From assembly GCA_016705005.1 (NCBI GenBank), contig JADIZB010000024.1, forward strand, positions 1 to 64,000: 64,000 bases of DNA, in the 5' to 3' direction. Every line of letters starts with the position of its first letter. Within the stretch, counting starts at the first letter, position 1. The translations under genes and the position numbers were made by a program. Below are positions 40,871-50,264 of this stretch, piece by piece. The notes under the pieces are model-generated. The model was not told where the DNA came from. It worked only from the letters and a program-made list of their open reading frames with translations, and did no database searches. The DNA comes from Bacteroidales bacterium (GTDB lineage: Bacteria; Bacteroidota; Bacteroidia; Bacteroidales; Lentimicrobiaceae).

Positions 40871-42691
40871 ATGTCACTGAAAATTAGGATTATTCATCTT
40901 CTGGATTTATTCCGGCGATTGCGAAGGCGTATTCTTGGATTTCTCGATACCATAGGTATTCTGGCCGCATTGTCAGGATTCATCCTGTTGCTTTATCATA
41001 TTGGTTTCGAGCATACAAAGCTTCAGATAATTTCGATACATAAAGGTTATAACCTATTGCTGTTTTTAGTTTTGCTGAGTGATCTTGCCGGACTTGGCCT
41101 TAAAACATGGAAAGCAAAAGCACTAAAGCAACGACTTGCTGACGTAGTTCTGATTCCTCTGATAATCATGCTTTTGGATATCAGAACCGGCATCCCCGGT
41201 TTCATTCAACCCACGCATATAGTTTATAGCATCCTCAGTCATAACCTGGCAGTTTATTTTCTGATTGTTTTTATTCTGATTACTGAAGTTTCCACCAGCT
41301 CAATGCAGTTAAGCAACCGGAATACTAACCCGGCATTGCTTTTTGTCAGTAGTTTCCTTTTTATTATTGTATTCGGGACCGGTTTGCTGATGTTGCCAAC
41401 GGCAACCTACGACGGAATCGGTTTTACCGATGCCTTTTTTACCTCAACCAGTGCCGTCTGTGTCACAGGGTTGGTGGTTTTCGATACAGCCAGTAAATTT
41501 ACCGCTCTTGGGCAGGCTTTTATCATTATCCTGATACAGATCGGAGGCCTTGGAATCATGACTTTTACTAGTTTTTTCGGTTATTTCTTCAAGGGAGGTG
41601 CATCTTTCGGGAATGAATTTCTGCTGAAAGAGCTCATCAATGAAGAGAAACTCGGCGAAATATTCAAGGCACTGCTCAAGATTGTGATTGTTACATTTTC
41701 AATTGAAGCGGCAGGAGCTTTGCTGATTTATATTACAATAGACCCATCCTTTTTTTCCGGTAGTCAGACGCAGCTTGGATTTGCTGTGTTTCATTCCATT
41801 TCGGCTTTTTGTAATGCAGGGTTTTCAACACTTTCATCAGGCCTTTATCAGCCTGGTTTCAGGTATAACTATTCGTTACATTATATCATTGCATTCCTGA
41901 TTATTCTGGGCGGACTGGGGTTTCCCATAGTATTCAATTATTATAAGCTGGTACGTCATTTTCTGTTAAATAAATTCAGGCAGCTCACCGGGCAGAAATC
42001 GTATTACCATATACCCAACCTGATTAACATCAATACCCGGATTGCGCTGATCACTACCGGTAGCCTTATTATTGCCGGATTTGTGTTTTTTATGCTTTCA
42101 GAATTCCATCATTCACTTGAAGGACTTTCGATCAAAGGGAAAATAGCCGGTGCTTTCTTTGGTTCGGTTACAGCCCGGACGGCAGGTTTCAACACTGTTG
42201 ACATGATGTTGTTTACCCCGGCAACCATACTTTTTTATTTTGTTCTGATGTGGATCGGAGCATCTCCAGCTTCGACCGGGGGAGGAATTAAGACAACCAC
42301 TTTTGCGCTTGCGCTGATGAATGTGGTGAGCATGGCAAAAGGCAAGGACCGTATCGAGGTATTCGGGCGTGAAATAGCCAATGAATCAGTCCGGCGGGCT
42401 TTTGCCGTGATTTTTCTTTCATTCCTGGTTATCGGTCTGGCTGTTCTGATACTAATGATTACTGACGGGGTTTTTGGCCTTTCAAGGATTATTTTTGAAG
42501 TGATCTCGGCCTTCGGTACTGTTGGACTTTCGCTGAATGTTACCCCGGGACTTTCTGTTGGAGGTAAATGGGTTTTGATCGTCACCATGTTCCTTGGTCG
42601 CGTCGGAACACTCACACTTATGGTCGGTCTTTTCAGAAAGCTTCGCAGCCTTCAGTATCATTATCCGACTGAAAACATCCTGATTAATTAA
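40871..42691 (+). CDS. trkH: Potassium uptake channel protein TrkH/KtrB
   Basis: A 606-aa membrane protein with four pore-loop repeats. Selectivity-filter segments are visible: TSTSAVCVTGL, HSISAFCNAGFSTLS, FFGSVTARTAGFNTVDM and EVISAFGTVGLSLN, each with the conserved glycine. The first about 190 residues are an N-terminal extension with several membrane segments, longer than in classical TrkH. It works with the TrkA protein encoded 36 bp downstream in K+ uptake. A likely -7 box TAATTTTG lies at 40837-40844. Confidence 0.93.
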   Translation: MSLKIRIIHLLDLFRRLRRRILGFLDTIGILAALSGFILLLYHIGFEHTKLQIISIHKGYNLLLFLVLLSDLAGLGLKTWKAKALKQRLADVVLIPLIIMLLDIRTGIPGFIQPTHIVYSILSHNLAVYFLIVFILITEVSTSSMQLSNRNTNPALLFVSSFLFIIVFGTGLLMLPTATYDGIGFTDAFFTSTSAVCVTGLVVFDTASKFTALGQAFIIILIQIGGLGIMTFTSFFGYFFKGGASFGNEFLLKELINEEKLGEIFKALLKIVIVTFSIEAAGALLIYITIDPSFFSGSQTQLGFAVFHSISAFCNAGFSTLSSGLYQPGFRYNYSLHYIIAFLIILGGLGFPIVFNYYKLVRHFLLNKFRQLTGQKSYYHIPNLININTRIALITTGSLIIAGFVFFMLSEFHHSLEGLSIKGKIAGAFFGSVTARTAGFNTVDMMLFTPATILFYFVLMWIGASPASTGGGIKTTTFALALMNVVSMAKGKDRIEVFGREIANESVRRAFAVIFLSFLVIGLAVLILMITDGVFGLSRIIFEVISAFGTVGLSLNVTPGLSVGGKWVLIVTMFLGRVGTLTLMVGLFRKLRSLQYHYPTENILIN

Positions 42692-42727
42692 TTGGTATCA
42701 ATTTATTTTTTATTCAATACAACGCTT

Positions 42728-43420
42728 ATGAAATTTATAGTAATTGGTCTGGGCAACTTTGGGTCGGCACTTTCAGCCCGACTTACATCGATGGGTCATG
42801 AGGTAATCGGCATCGATGGCAACAGGCAGAAGACCGAAATATTCAAGGATGTGATCACACAGACCATTTGCCTTGATTGCACCAATGAACAGGCGTTATC
42901 AACACTTCCGTTAAAAGAATGTGATTATGCCATTGTAACGATCGGGGAGGACTTTGGAGCTTCGGTGATGACAACGGCCCTTTTGAAACAAGCCGGAGTT
43001 AAAAAACTGGTGAGTCGTGCCATCAGCCCTTTGCATTATAAAGTTATTGAAACGCTTGGCGTGGATCTTATTTTACAGCCTGAATACGAAGCGGCTTCAC
43101 GTTTTGCCGATAGTGTATTGTTCTCTGGTGTAAGTAATTCATTTGACGTTACCGATGAATACAAAATTATCGAGGCCCGGCTTCCTGACCGGTACGACGG
43201 ACTTACACTAAGCGAAGTTGACTTCACCGGAAGGCATTCGCTGCTTGTACTTACAATCATTCGTAAAGAAGAGAGTAAATCGGTTTTCGGACAGTCTCAG
43301 AAGACCAGGAAATCCCTCGGACTCCCTGCGGCCAGTCAGAAATTAAAAAAAGACGATCAGATTGTTTTGTTCGGGAAATTAAAAGATATTGAAGGATTGC
43401 TCGATTCAGGCGGAGAATAA
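42728..43420 (+). CDS. trkA: TrkA/KtrA-type regulatory subunit
   Basis: A 230-aa cytosolic protein. The Rossmann RCK-N domain (MKFIVIGLGNFGSALSARLTSMGHEVIGIDGN) binds NAD(H) or ATP, and an RCK-C domain follows at about 140-225 (YKIIEARLPDRYDGLTLSEVDF...KKDDQIVLFGKLKDIEGL). It gates the TrkH channel encoded 36 bp upstream. The start at 42728 was chosen over an upstream ATG at 42692 because MKFIVIG is the normal beginning. A strong bidirectional terminator follows. Confidence 0.93.
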   Translation: MKFIVIGLGNFGSALSARLTSMGHEVIGIDGNRQKTEIFKDVITQTICLDCTNEQALSTLPLKECDYAIVTIGEDFGASVMTTALLKQAGVKKLVSRAISPLHYKVIETLGVDLILQPEYEAASRFADSVLFSGVSNSFDVTDEYKIIEARLPDRYDGLTLSEVDFTGRHSLLVLTIIRKEESKSVFGQSQKTRKSLGLPAASQKLKKDDQIVLFGKLKDIEGLLDSGGE

Positions 43421-43426
43421 GGGATA

Positions 43427-43469
43427 CAAAAAAAAGAAGGCTGCAGGTAATGCAGCCTTCTTTTTTTTG
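43427..43469. terminator. Bidirectional terminator after trkHA
   Basis: The stem AAGAAGGCTGCA/TGCAGCCTTCTT, with loop GGTAA, is flanked by an A-run and a T-run. It serves trkA on the plus strand and the T9SS gene ending at 43481 on the minus strand. Confidence 0.9.
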
Positions 43470-43480
43470 TAATAAACAGA

Positions 43481-46276
43481 TTACCTGATGCTTACCTTGC
43501 GGGTAATGGTACCCTCTTTTGTTGTAAGATTCAACAGATAAAGTCCTGAAGGCATTTCTGAAGTGCTGATGCGCATTTCGTTTGAATTGCCGTTGGATTC
43601 ATAAACAAGTTGTCCGGCAACATTGTAGAGTTTAGCAGTGGTGATTTCAACACCTGCGTTTATGTTCAGAATATCGGTGGCAGGATTGGGATACACTCTC
43701 AGGTTTTCAGCTGAAGGCTGATTGCCGGTTGAAGTAATAAAACTGACAGCAACATCATCAATAAGGAAGATGAATTTATCACTTGAAACGCACTGTATTG
43801 CTACATAAACTGCTTGTCCCTGGTAATCGGTAAGGTCGTATTCAACATAAGTCCAGGCTGTTGCAGGGGCTTCGATAGGACCAGCGATCTGGGTAAAGCT
43901 TGAAGGGTTGTTGTCGGTTGTTGAAACCAGAACATTATAGGTTTCCAGACCGTATTCAGCGGTATATGATTTTACCCACATAGAAAGCATAGGATATTCG
44001 CCAAGGGTTACCTGTGGTGAAATCATCCAGTCATCATTAACAGCCGGCGGTACTGAAGCAAAACAGGCGCCAAGACGAGCACCACCATGAGGTGCCATGC
44101 CTGTTACAGCCGGGGTTGTGGTCAGAGGATTGAAGGCAATGTATGCCATAGGCTCACCTGAATGAGGGAATGTAATCTCAGTAAAGCCATAGGTTGCGCC
44201 ACCGTCAAGGTCAACAGCTTCCCATGGAGTGAAAGTAAGGTCAAAGTCAGCCTGGGCTTCGAAATCGAGAATGATGCTGGTTTGGTTACCACCACCGGTA
44301 ATTTCAATTTCAACCGGACCGGCAGGTGTTGATTCTCCGTTGTCATAAACAGCAGTTACGAGATAGCTGTATCCGCCATTGGCAAGATCCATATCATCGT
44401 AGAAAGTGTCGGTAATCTGGTTGGCAATCATGCCACCGTTGCGCCATACGTTGTAACCAAGCAGTTCGCGACCACCACGAACCGTATTTGGTTTGTGCTG
44501 ATGATTTCCTGCAATGGCTGCGCGGGTTGAAGATGTCGTAGAAACGATATTGGCAGCAGCAACCGGACGTTTACCCGGAGCGCCAACATAGAAATCGTCA
44601 ACCAGGAAGATAAATGCATCGTTGGATACACACTGAATTCCAACATAAACTTCCTGACCTGCGTATGAAGACAGGTCATAACTGAATTCTGCATAAGCAT
44701 CTGCCGGAGCAGTAACATAGGAGCCACCAGAAACGATCGAAAAGTCTGCCGGTTCAGTTCCTGTGGTGGAAATCCCTACTTTAAACCTTTCCAAACCATA
44801 TTCATCTGTGTAACTCTTGGCGAAAAAGTCTGCAATGTCACCGGCATTAACCATAATTTTCGGCGATATCAACCAATCATCGTTGGCAGGAGTAACAGAA
44901 GCAAAACAAGCAGCGACTTTATTTCCACTGTATGCAATGGTTTCTTCAAGTACAGGGGTGGTACTCATTGGGTTGAAAATGATATAGGCCTGAGGATCAC
45001 CACCGTTTAGCCAGGTATAACCATCAATAACATATGTTTCAGAACCGTCGACATCAACATTTGTCCATGGAGAGAAGGATAAAGTAAAATCTTCATAATC
45101 CTCAAAATCATCAAAATAACCTTCAACCGCACCTCCACCGGGAGCATCCCAGGTAAGGTGAACATCGTTGCCACCTGTAACTGTTCCTTCAAGATTAGTC
45201 GGAGGAAGTGGTTCTTCGAGGTTGCCGTTGAATTTGAACATACCGCCTACAGTATTGCTTTCGTTGAAAGCACCGCACCATCCGATTGAGCTGCTGATCC
45301 AGTCGGTAGCAAGGAATTGAGTTCCTTCGGTATCGGGGAAGAAAGCCCAGGTGTGTCCGCCGTCGTAGCTATAAGCGATTCCGGTTGCACCTTCTGCAGC
45401 ACCGGTACAAACCCATGTATCAGGAGTGCCGGGAACATAGGCATAATCGTTGGTCAGTACAGTTCCGGTAACCGAAATGGTTGCCCAGGTAACACCTCCG
45501 TCTAAGGTCTCTGACATGGCGCCGACTGAACTTGCACCTTTGTCCATTGCAATACCATGTGTTGCACTGGCAAACTCAACGTCAACGTAAGTTGCAGGGA
45601 GGGTTGTAGCTGATACTTCCCAGGTCAATCCCTTGTCGGCCGAACGGTAAACGCGGCTTTTGTTGGTTCCGAACCAGATATTGTCGCCAACAGCTGAGCA
45701 GTAACCAACAACACCCCATTCACCTGAAATTGGAGCAGGTATGTTGGCAGCCGGGACAAGTGTCCATGTTGTACCACCATCGGTAGTTGTGTACATTTCA
45801 AAATCCCCGTTGATGGGATCACCCTGGCACCAGCCGTTGTTGGCATCGAAAAAGTGAACACAATTCGGGAAAGAAGCTGCATTGCTGAACGCAGCTGTTG
45901 TTTGCCTTGTCCAGGAGGTTCCTCCATTGGTAGTTGCATAAATACCCTGAGGTAGTGCACCGGTTTGTTTATACATGGGCACGTAGGCTTTATTGCCATC
46001 AGTGGCAAAAATCATCCCTGGCTCAAGACCGGCTGTATTGTTGATGACACCCGGAGTCCAGAGATCACCTCCATTAACTGTCCTGGTGAACTCCTGAATA
46101 TAAGCACCTGTTCCGCTTCCATCATAGGCAGTAGCCCATACAATCTGATCAGAAAGAGCATGCATGAATTTGATACCACGGGAAACTTCGGTAAACCCGG
46201 AAGCCTGAGGCAGCCACTGAGCCATACTGCTGAATGAAATGGCCACGAAGGCCAAAAGAGTAAAGAACTTTTTCAT
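43481..46276 (-). CDS. T9SS protein with Ycf48-like propeller and two cleaved-adhesin domains
   Basis: A 931-aa protein with signal peptide (MKKFFTLLAFVAISFSSMAQ). Residues about 20-350 are Ycf48/BNR-type repeats (YATTNGGTSWTRQ, TTTDGGTTWTLVP, YRSADKGLTWEVS). A fibronectin-like segment (PPTNLEGTVTGGNDVHLTWDAP) is followed by two repeated choice-of-anchor-J/cleaved-adhesin modules (PWTNVDVDGSETYVIDG..., later PWEAVDLDGGATYGFTE...), each ending in a similar FIFLVDDFYV/FIFLIDDVAV motif. The end (RVYPNPATDILNINAG... to GTITRKVSIR) is the sorting domain. The modules resemble gingipain adhesin domains, so binding to host or polymer is plausible. Confidence 0.87.
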   Translation of the reverse strand: MKKFFTLLAFVAISFSSMAQWLPQASGFTEVSRGIKFMHALSDQIVWATAYDGSGTGAYIQEFTRTVNGGDLWTPGVINNTAGLEPGMIFATDGNKAYVPMYKQTGALPQGIYATTNGGTSWTRQTTAAFSNAASFPNCVHFFDANNGWCQGDPINGDFEMYTTTDGGTTWTLVPAANIPAPISGEWGVVGYCSAVGDNIWFGTNKSRVYRSADKGLTWEVSATTLPATYVDVEFASATHGIAMDKGASSVGAMSETLDGGVTWATISVTGTVLTNDYAYVPGTPDTWVCTGAAEGATGIAYSYDGGHTWAFFPDTEGTQFLATDWISSSIGWCGAFNESNTVGGMFKFNGNLEEPLPPTNLEGTVTGGNDVHLTWDAPGGGAVEGYFDDFEDYEDFTLSFSPWTNVDVDGSETYVIDGYTWLNGGDPQAYIIFNPMSTTPVLEETIAYSGNKVAACFASVTPANDDWLISPKIMVNAGDIADFFAKSYTDEYGLERFKVGISTTGTEPADFSIVSGGSYVTAPADAYAEFSYDLSSYAGQEVYVGIQCVSNDAFIFLVDDFYVGAPGKRPVAAANIVSTTSSTRAAIAGNHQHKPNTVRGGRELLGYNVWRNGGMIANQITDTFYDDMDLANGGYSYLVTAVYDNGESTPAGPVEIEITGGGNQTSIILDFEAQADFDLTFTPWEAVDLDGGATYGFTEITFPHSGEPMAYIAFNPLTTTPAVTGMAPHGGARLGACFASVPPAVNDDWMISPQVTLGEYPMLSMWVKSYTAEYGLETYNVLVSTTDNNPSSFTQIAGPIEAPATAWTYVEYDLTDYQGQAVYVAIQCVSSDKFIFLIDDVAVSFITSTGNQPSAENLRVYPNPATDILNINAGVEITTAKLYNVAGQLVYESNGNSNEMRISTSEMPSGLYLLNLTTKEGTITRKVSIR

Positions 46277-46309
46277 CATAATTATTTTTTGGTTTGACAT
46301 TTGGTTCAA

Positions 46310-46561
46310 GTACCTGCAAATATATCCAAAACAAGTATAGCAGAGACTTTTTTTTAAATAAATCTTAGTAAAAAGTGATGTGGATTGATCGGTTCTGATA
46401 ATATTTTTGTCTGTCCTGAATTAAAATCCACGATCTGATTTTAAAATACTGACAGGAATCAGATGAACAGGAAAAGAATTATCACTTTTATCATTTGTAA
46501 AAGTAAGTGCCATAAATTCTTACTTTTGCACCGCTCATTTTAAATTCCTGGAAACTGCTTT
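46310..46561 (+). promoter_or_regulatory. Promoter region between the T9SS gene and ffh
   Basis: The -7 element TACTTTTG (46521-46528) serves ffh, 41 bp before its ATG, with TTTG at 46494-46497 as a distant -33 candidate. On the minus strand TATATTTG (46317-46324) may serve the T9SS gene. No other feature was recognised here. Confidence 0.5.
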
Positions 46562-47914
46562 ATGTTTGAAAATTTAAGTGAAAAGCTCGAAAGGGCGTTT
46601 AAAACCCTGAAGGGTCAGGGACATATTACCGAGATCAATGTTGCTGAAACACTGAAAGATGTTCGTAAGGCATTGCTTGATGCTGATGTTAGTTATAAGG
46701 TAGCCAAACAGTTTACCGATCTTGTAAAGGAAAAGGCTATGGGACAGCAGGTGCTGACCTCTGTTTCACCCGGGCAGCTGATGGTTAAGATTGTTCATGA
46801 TGAACTGGCTGAACTCATGGGAGGAAGCCAGGCTGACATCAACCTGAAAGGAACTCCGGCTGTTATCCTGATCGCAGGATTGCAGGGCTCGGGTAAAACA
46901 ACTTTTTCAGCCAAGCTCGCCAATTACCTGCATACAAAAAAAGGGAGCAAACCACTGCTGGTAGCCGGTGATGTATATCGTCCGGCCGCTATAGAACAGC
47001 TAAAGGTTCTTGGGGAACAGATTGGTGTTCAGGTCTTTACCATTGATGATAATAAAAATCCGGTTGAGATTGCCCGCAAAGCCATTGCTCATGCCAAGGA
47101 ATATGCCTACAGCCCGGTAATCATCGATACCGCCGGTCGTCTGGCTGTAGATGAGCAGATGATGAACGAGATTGCTGCAGTAAAGCAGGCAGTCAACCCA
47201 CAGGAGATTCTTTTCGTCGTTGATTCCATGACCGGTCAGGATGCTGTCAATACTGCCAAAGCATTCAACGACAGACTCGATTATGACGGTGTTGTGCTTA
47301 CTAAACTTGACGGAGACACCCGGGGTGGTGCCGCCCTCACCATTCGCTCGGTTGTAGATAAACCGGTAAAATTTGTGGGATTGGGCGAAAAGATGGATGC
47401 GATTGACGTGTTCTATCCTTCACGTATGGCCGACAGGATTCTGGGGATGGGTGATATTGTTTCACTTGTCGAAAGAGCCCAGGAACAGTTCGACGAAGAA
47501 GAAGCAAAGAAACTTCAGCAGAAACTGGCCAAAGATCAGTTTAACTTCAACGACTTTATCAGCCAGGTGAAGCAGATCAAGAAGATGGGTAATGTGAAAG
47601 ACCTTCTCGGAATGATTCCTGGTATGGGTAAGGCGCTGAAAGGGGTTGATATTGACGAGAATGCCTTTAAAGGAATCGAAGCCATCATATCTTCGATGAC
47701 CCCGGCAGAAAGGGAAACTCCTGCACTGCTCAACGGCAGCCGGAGAAAGCGCATCGCGATGGGAAGCGGAACCGATATTGCCGAAGTAAACCGCCTCATC
47801 AAACAGTTTGAAGATACCCGTAAAATGATGAAAATGATCTCTGGCGGAGGTGGTAAAAATGCTCTTCATGCCATGCGCAACATGAACAAAATGTCCTCAG
47901 GACGCAAACGTTAA
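46562..47914 (+). CDS. ffh: Signal recognition particle GTPase
   Basis: A 450-aa SRP54 protein. The N domain (about 1-90) is followed by the G domain with GLQGSGKTTFSAKLA (G1), AGDVYRPAAIEQLK (G2 region), IDTAGRL (G3) and TKLDGDTRGGAAL (G4). The methionine-rich M domain (about 300-450, MGNVKDLLGMIPGMGK...MRNMNKMSSGRKR) binds 4.5S RNA and signal sequences. It targets membrane and exported proteins to the translocon. folD lies 21 bp downstream on the same strand. Confidence 0.97.
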   Translation: MFENLSEKLERAFKTLKGQGHITEINVAETLKDVRKALLDADVSYKVAKQFTDLVKEKAMGQQVLTSVSPGQLMVKIVHDELAELMGGSQADINLKGTPAVILIAGLQGSGKTTFSAKLANYLHTKKGSKPLLVAGDVYRPAAIEQLKVLGEQIGVQVFTIDDNKNPVEIARKAIAHAKEYAYSPVIIDTAGRLAVDEQMMNEIAAVKQAVNPQEILFVVDSMTGQDAVNTAKAFNDRLDYDGVVLTKLDGDTRGGAALTIRSVVDKPVKFVGLGEKMDAIDVFYPSRMADRILGMGDIVSLVERAQEQFDEEEAKKLQQKLAKDQFNFNDFISQVKQIKKMGNVKDLLGMIPGMGKALKGVDIDENAFKGIEAIISSMTPAERETPALLNGSRRKRIAMGSGTDIAEVNRLIKQFEDTRKMMKMISGGGGKNALHAMRNMNKMSSGRKR

Positions 47915-47935
47915 TAAACCTGGCCTGTCTGAATT

Positions 47936-48814
47936 ATGGAGCTGATCGACGGAAAAAAAATCGGGGAAGAGATTAAAAAAGAGATTGCTGCAAAGGTAGC
48001 TTCCATTATTGATGCCGGAGGTGAACCTCCTCATCTGGCTGCTGTTCTGGTTGGTGAAGATGCCGCCAGTCAGACCTATATCGCCGGCAAGGAACGTGCC
48101 TGCAAGGCTGTCGGCTTTACCTCGAGTATTTACAGGTATGATTCGGATATGACCGAAAAGCAACTTCTTGATGTGGTTGATTTCCTGAACAACGATCCGG
48201 AAGTAAATGGTTTTATCGTACAGCTTCCGCTGCCTGCACACATTGATGCCAACAGGATTCTCGAACGCATTCTTCCTGAAAAGGATGTGGATGGCTTTCA
48301 TCCACTGAATATCGGAAGGCTTGTTCTTGGACTTCCATCATACCTGCCTGCTACCCCGGCCGGAATTATGCTATTGCTCGAGCGCGCCGGCATCGCCACA
48401 GAAGGCAAGCATTGCGTGGTTCTCGGACGGAGTAATATTGTTGGTACTCCTGTCAGCCTGCTGATGTCAAGAAAGGCAAATCCGGGCAACAGCACGGTAA
48501 CACTTTGTCACAGCAAGACAGAGAACCTTGCTGAAATTACCCGTCAGGCTGATATTCTTATCGCAGCCATCGGACACCCGGGGTTTGTAAAAGAAGATAT
48601 GGTGAAAGCAGGAGCGGTAGTCATTGATGTAGGCATTCACAGGATTCCTGATGACAGTGAAAAGGGTTATCATATCACGGGGGATGTAGACTTCGAAAAA
48701 GTCGCACCGAAGTGCAGCTACATCACACCGGTTCCCGGTGGCGTGGGCCTGATGACCATCATCAGTCTGCTGCTGAACACCTTTAAAGCATATAATCACG
48801 AAATTTATCCCTGA
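47936..48814 (+). CDS. folD: Methylenetetrahydrofolate dehydrogenase/cyclohydrolase
   Basis: A 292-aa bifunctional enzyme of one-carbon metabolism that interconverts 5,10-methylene- and 10-formyl-tetrahydrofolate. The conserved pieces are VGEDAASQTYIAGKERACKAVGF (substrate lysine in YIAGKE), VNGFIVQLPLPAHID, PEKDVDGFHPLNIGRL, VVLGRSNIVGTPVSLLM (NADP site) and PVPGGVGLMTI. It closely follows ffh, perhaps in one transcript. Confidence 0.97.
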   Translation: MELIDGKKIGEEIKKEIAAKVASIIDAGGEPPHLAAVLVGEDAASQTYIAGKERACKAVGFTSSIYRYDSDMTEKQLLDVVDFLNNDPEVNGFIVQLPLPAHIDANRILERILPEKDVDGFHPLNIGRLVLGLPSYLPATPAGIMLLLERAGIATEGKHCVVLGRSNIVGTPVSLLMSRKANPGNSTVTLCHSKTENLAEITRQADILIAAIGHPGFVKEDMVKAGAVVIDVGIHRIPDDSEKGYHITGDVDFEKVAPKCSYITPVPGGVGLMTIISLLLNTFKAYNHEIYP

Positions 48815-48890
48815 TCAGTCAACAAGGGCTGCGGAATTCTGTTTAAATTCTGATGTATTGGTTTTCAGAGCCAGTCAGAAAACAAATTAT

Positions 48891-50138
48891 ATGAAGCTGA
48901 AACCTGTTCTTCTTCTGATCATCCCTGTTTTATTTTCATTGAGCCTGAATGGCCAGACAGCCGGCTGTACCGATCCACAGGCTCTCAACTACAATCCGGA
49001 AGCAACCATCAATGATGGCAGCTGTGTTTATCCGGTCACAACGACTACACCTGCGACGGTTTCACGCTCCCTGCCACAGGAAGTCATTGAGACTTCCGGA
49101 CTTATCTACTGGAATGGCGGATTGTGGACGCATAACGACAGCGGCAACCAGGCCATGCTTTATAAAATCGATACGCTTACGGGTCTTATTCTGCAGACCA
49201 TTTCTGTAACCGGGGCAGAGAATACCGATTGGGAGGATATAGCCCAGGATAATGAACATATTTATATCGGTGATTTTGGGAATAACCTGGGAAACCGGAC
49301 CGACCTCAGAGTATATATTTCAGAGAAGTCTTCGTTTCCAACGACAGGTGATGGAAGTGTTCCGGCACAAACAATTAACTTCAGCTATGGTGATCAGCCT
49401 TCATTCGAAATCGCAAACCGAAGCAATGACTACGACTGCGAATCACTGATTGTGTTTGGTGACAGCCTTTATCTTTTTACAAAAAATTGGGTGAATGAAC
49501 AAACCAGGCTGTATGCAATGCCGAAAGTACCTGGTACCTATGTGCTTTTTCCTCAGGGATCAATGGATTCTGACGGGCTGGTTACAGGTGCAGATGTTAT
49601 TGCCGGTGGTTCGGAGGTGATTCTCTGCGGTTATAAAAACTATAATCCATTCGTCTGGTTGTTGTTTGATTTCGCAGGAAATGGGTTTTTCGGCGGAAAC
49701 AAACGTCGCATTAACTTTTCAGGTATGCTGGGAACTCAAACCGAAGGCACCTCCTATACTTTTGGCAACACAGTCTACATTTCATCCGAGAAAACAACTG
49801 TGATTCCGGCCAGGCTATTCCGTTTGAATACTTCACCCTGGACCGGTTCTATACCAACAGGAAGTGAGGGCAACCTTAATCATGACCATGAATTGAAGTT
49901 TTATCCGAATCCCAGCGATGGTAACATTCATCTTGATCTTGGTCAGAGTTGTAAACCAGACGATTATCGTGCAGTGATTTTCGATAGCCGTGGTGCTGCC
50001 GTGATGAAAGATTGTGCGGTTGATGTGTCAGGATGCATTGCAAACATCAGTGTTTCTGAACTCGAAGCAGGTTTTTACCTGTTGAAATTATACAGCAACG
50101 AGGTAATACTGACAGGAAGGCTGATTGTCGGGCTTTAA
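48891..50138 (+). CDS. T9SS secreted protein with GCTDPxAxNYxP motif
   Basis: A 415-aa protein from ATG 48891. The signal peptide (MKLKPVLLLIIPVLFSLSLNGQ) is followed by GCTDPQALNYNPEATINDGS, a short cysteine-paired calcium-binding-like motif found in many Bacteroidota surface proteins. The central part (about 60-330; WEDIAQDNEHIYIGDFGNN, DCESLIVFGDSLYLFTKNW) resembles a beta-propeller. The C-terminus (LKFYPNPSDGNIHLDL... to GFYLLKLYSNEVILTGRLIVGL) is the sorting domain. Function is unknown. Confidence 0.82.
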   Translation: MKLKPVLLLIIPVLFSLSLNGQTAGCTDPQALNYNPEATINDGSCVYPVTTTTPATVSRSLPQEVIETSGLIYWNGGLWTHNDSGNQAMLYKIDTLTGLILQTISVTGAENTDWEDIAQDNEHIYIGDFGNNLGNRTDLRVYISEKSSFPTTGDGSVPAQTINFSYGDQPSFEIANRSNDYDCESLIVFGDSLYLFTKNWVNEQTRLYAMPKVPGTYVLFPQGSMDSDGLVTGADVIAGGSEVILCGYKNYNPFVWLLFDFAGNGFFGGNKRRINFSGMLGTQTEGTSYTFGNTVYISSEKTTVIPARLFRLNTSPWTGSIPTGSEGNLNHDHELKFYPNPSDGNIHLDLGQSCKPDDYRAVIFDSRGAAVMKDCAVDVSGCIANISVSELEAGFYLLKLYSNEVILTGRLIVGL

Positions 50139-50264
50139 ATTGCCGGAAAGCCCATTTTGTGTGCAGGCAGCGCTTCAGGAATCTGCCGGATACTGCTGCT
50201 GAAATAAGTGGTTGAAGAATGCGTTTAAAATATGATGGTTTTTATTCAAAGGTATACCCGGATC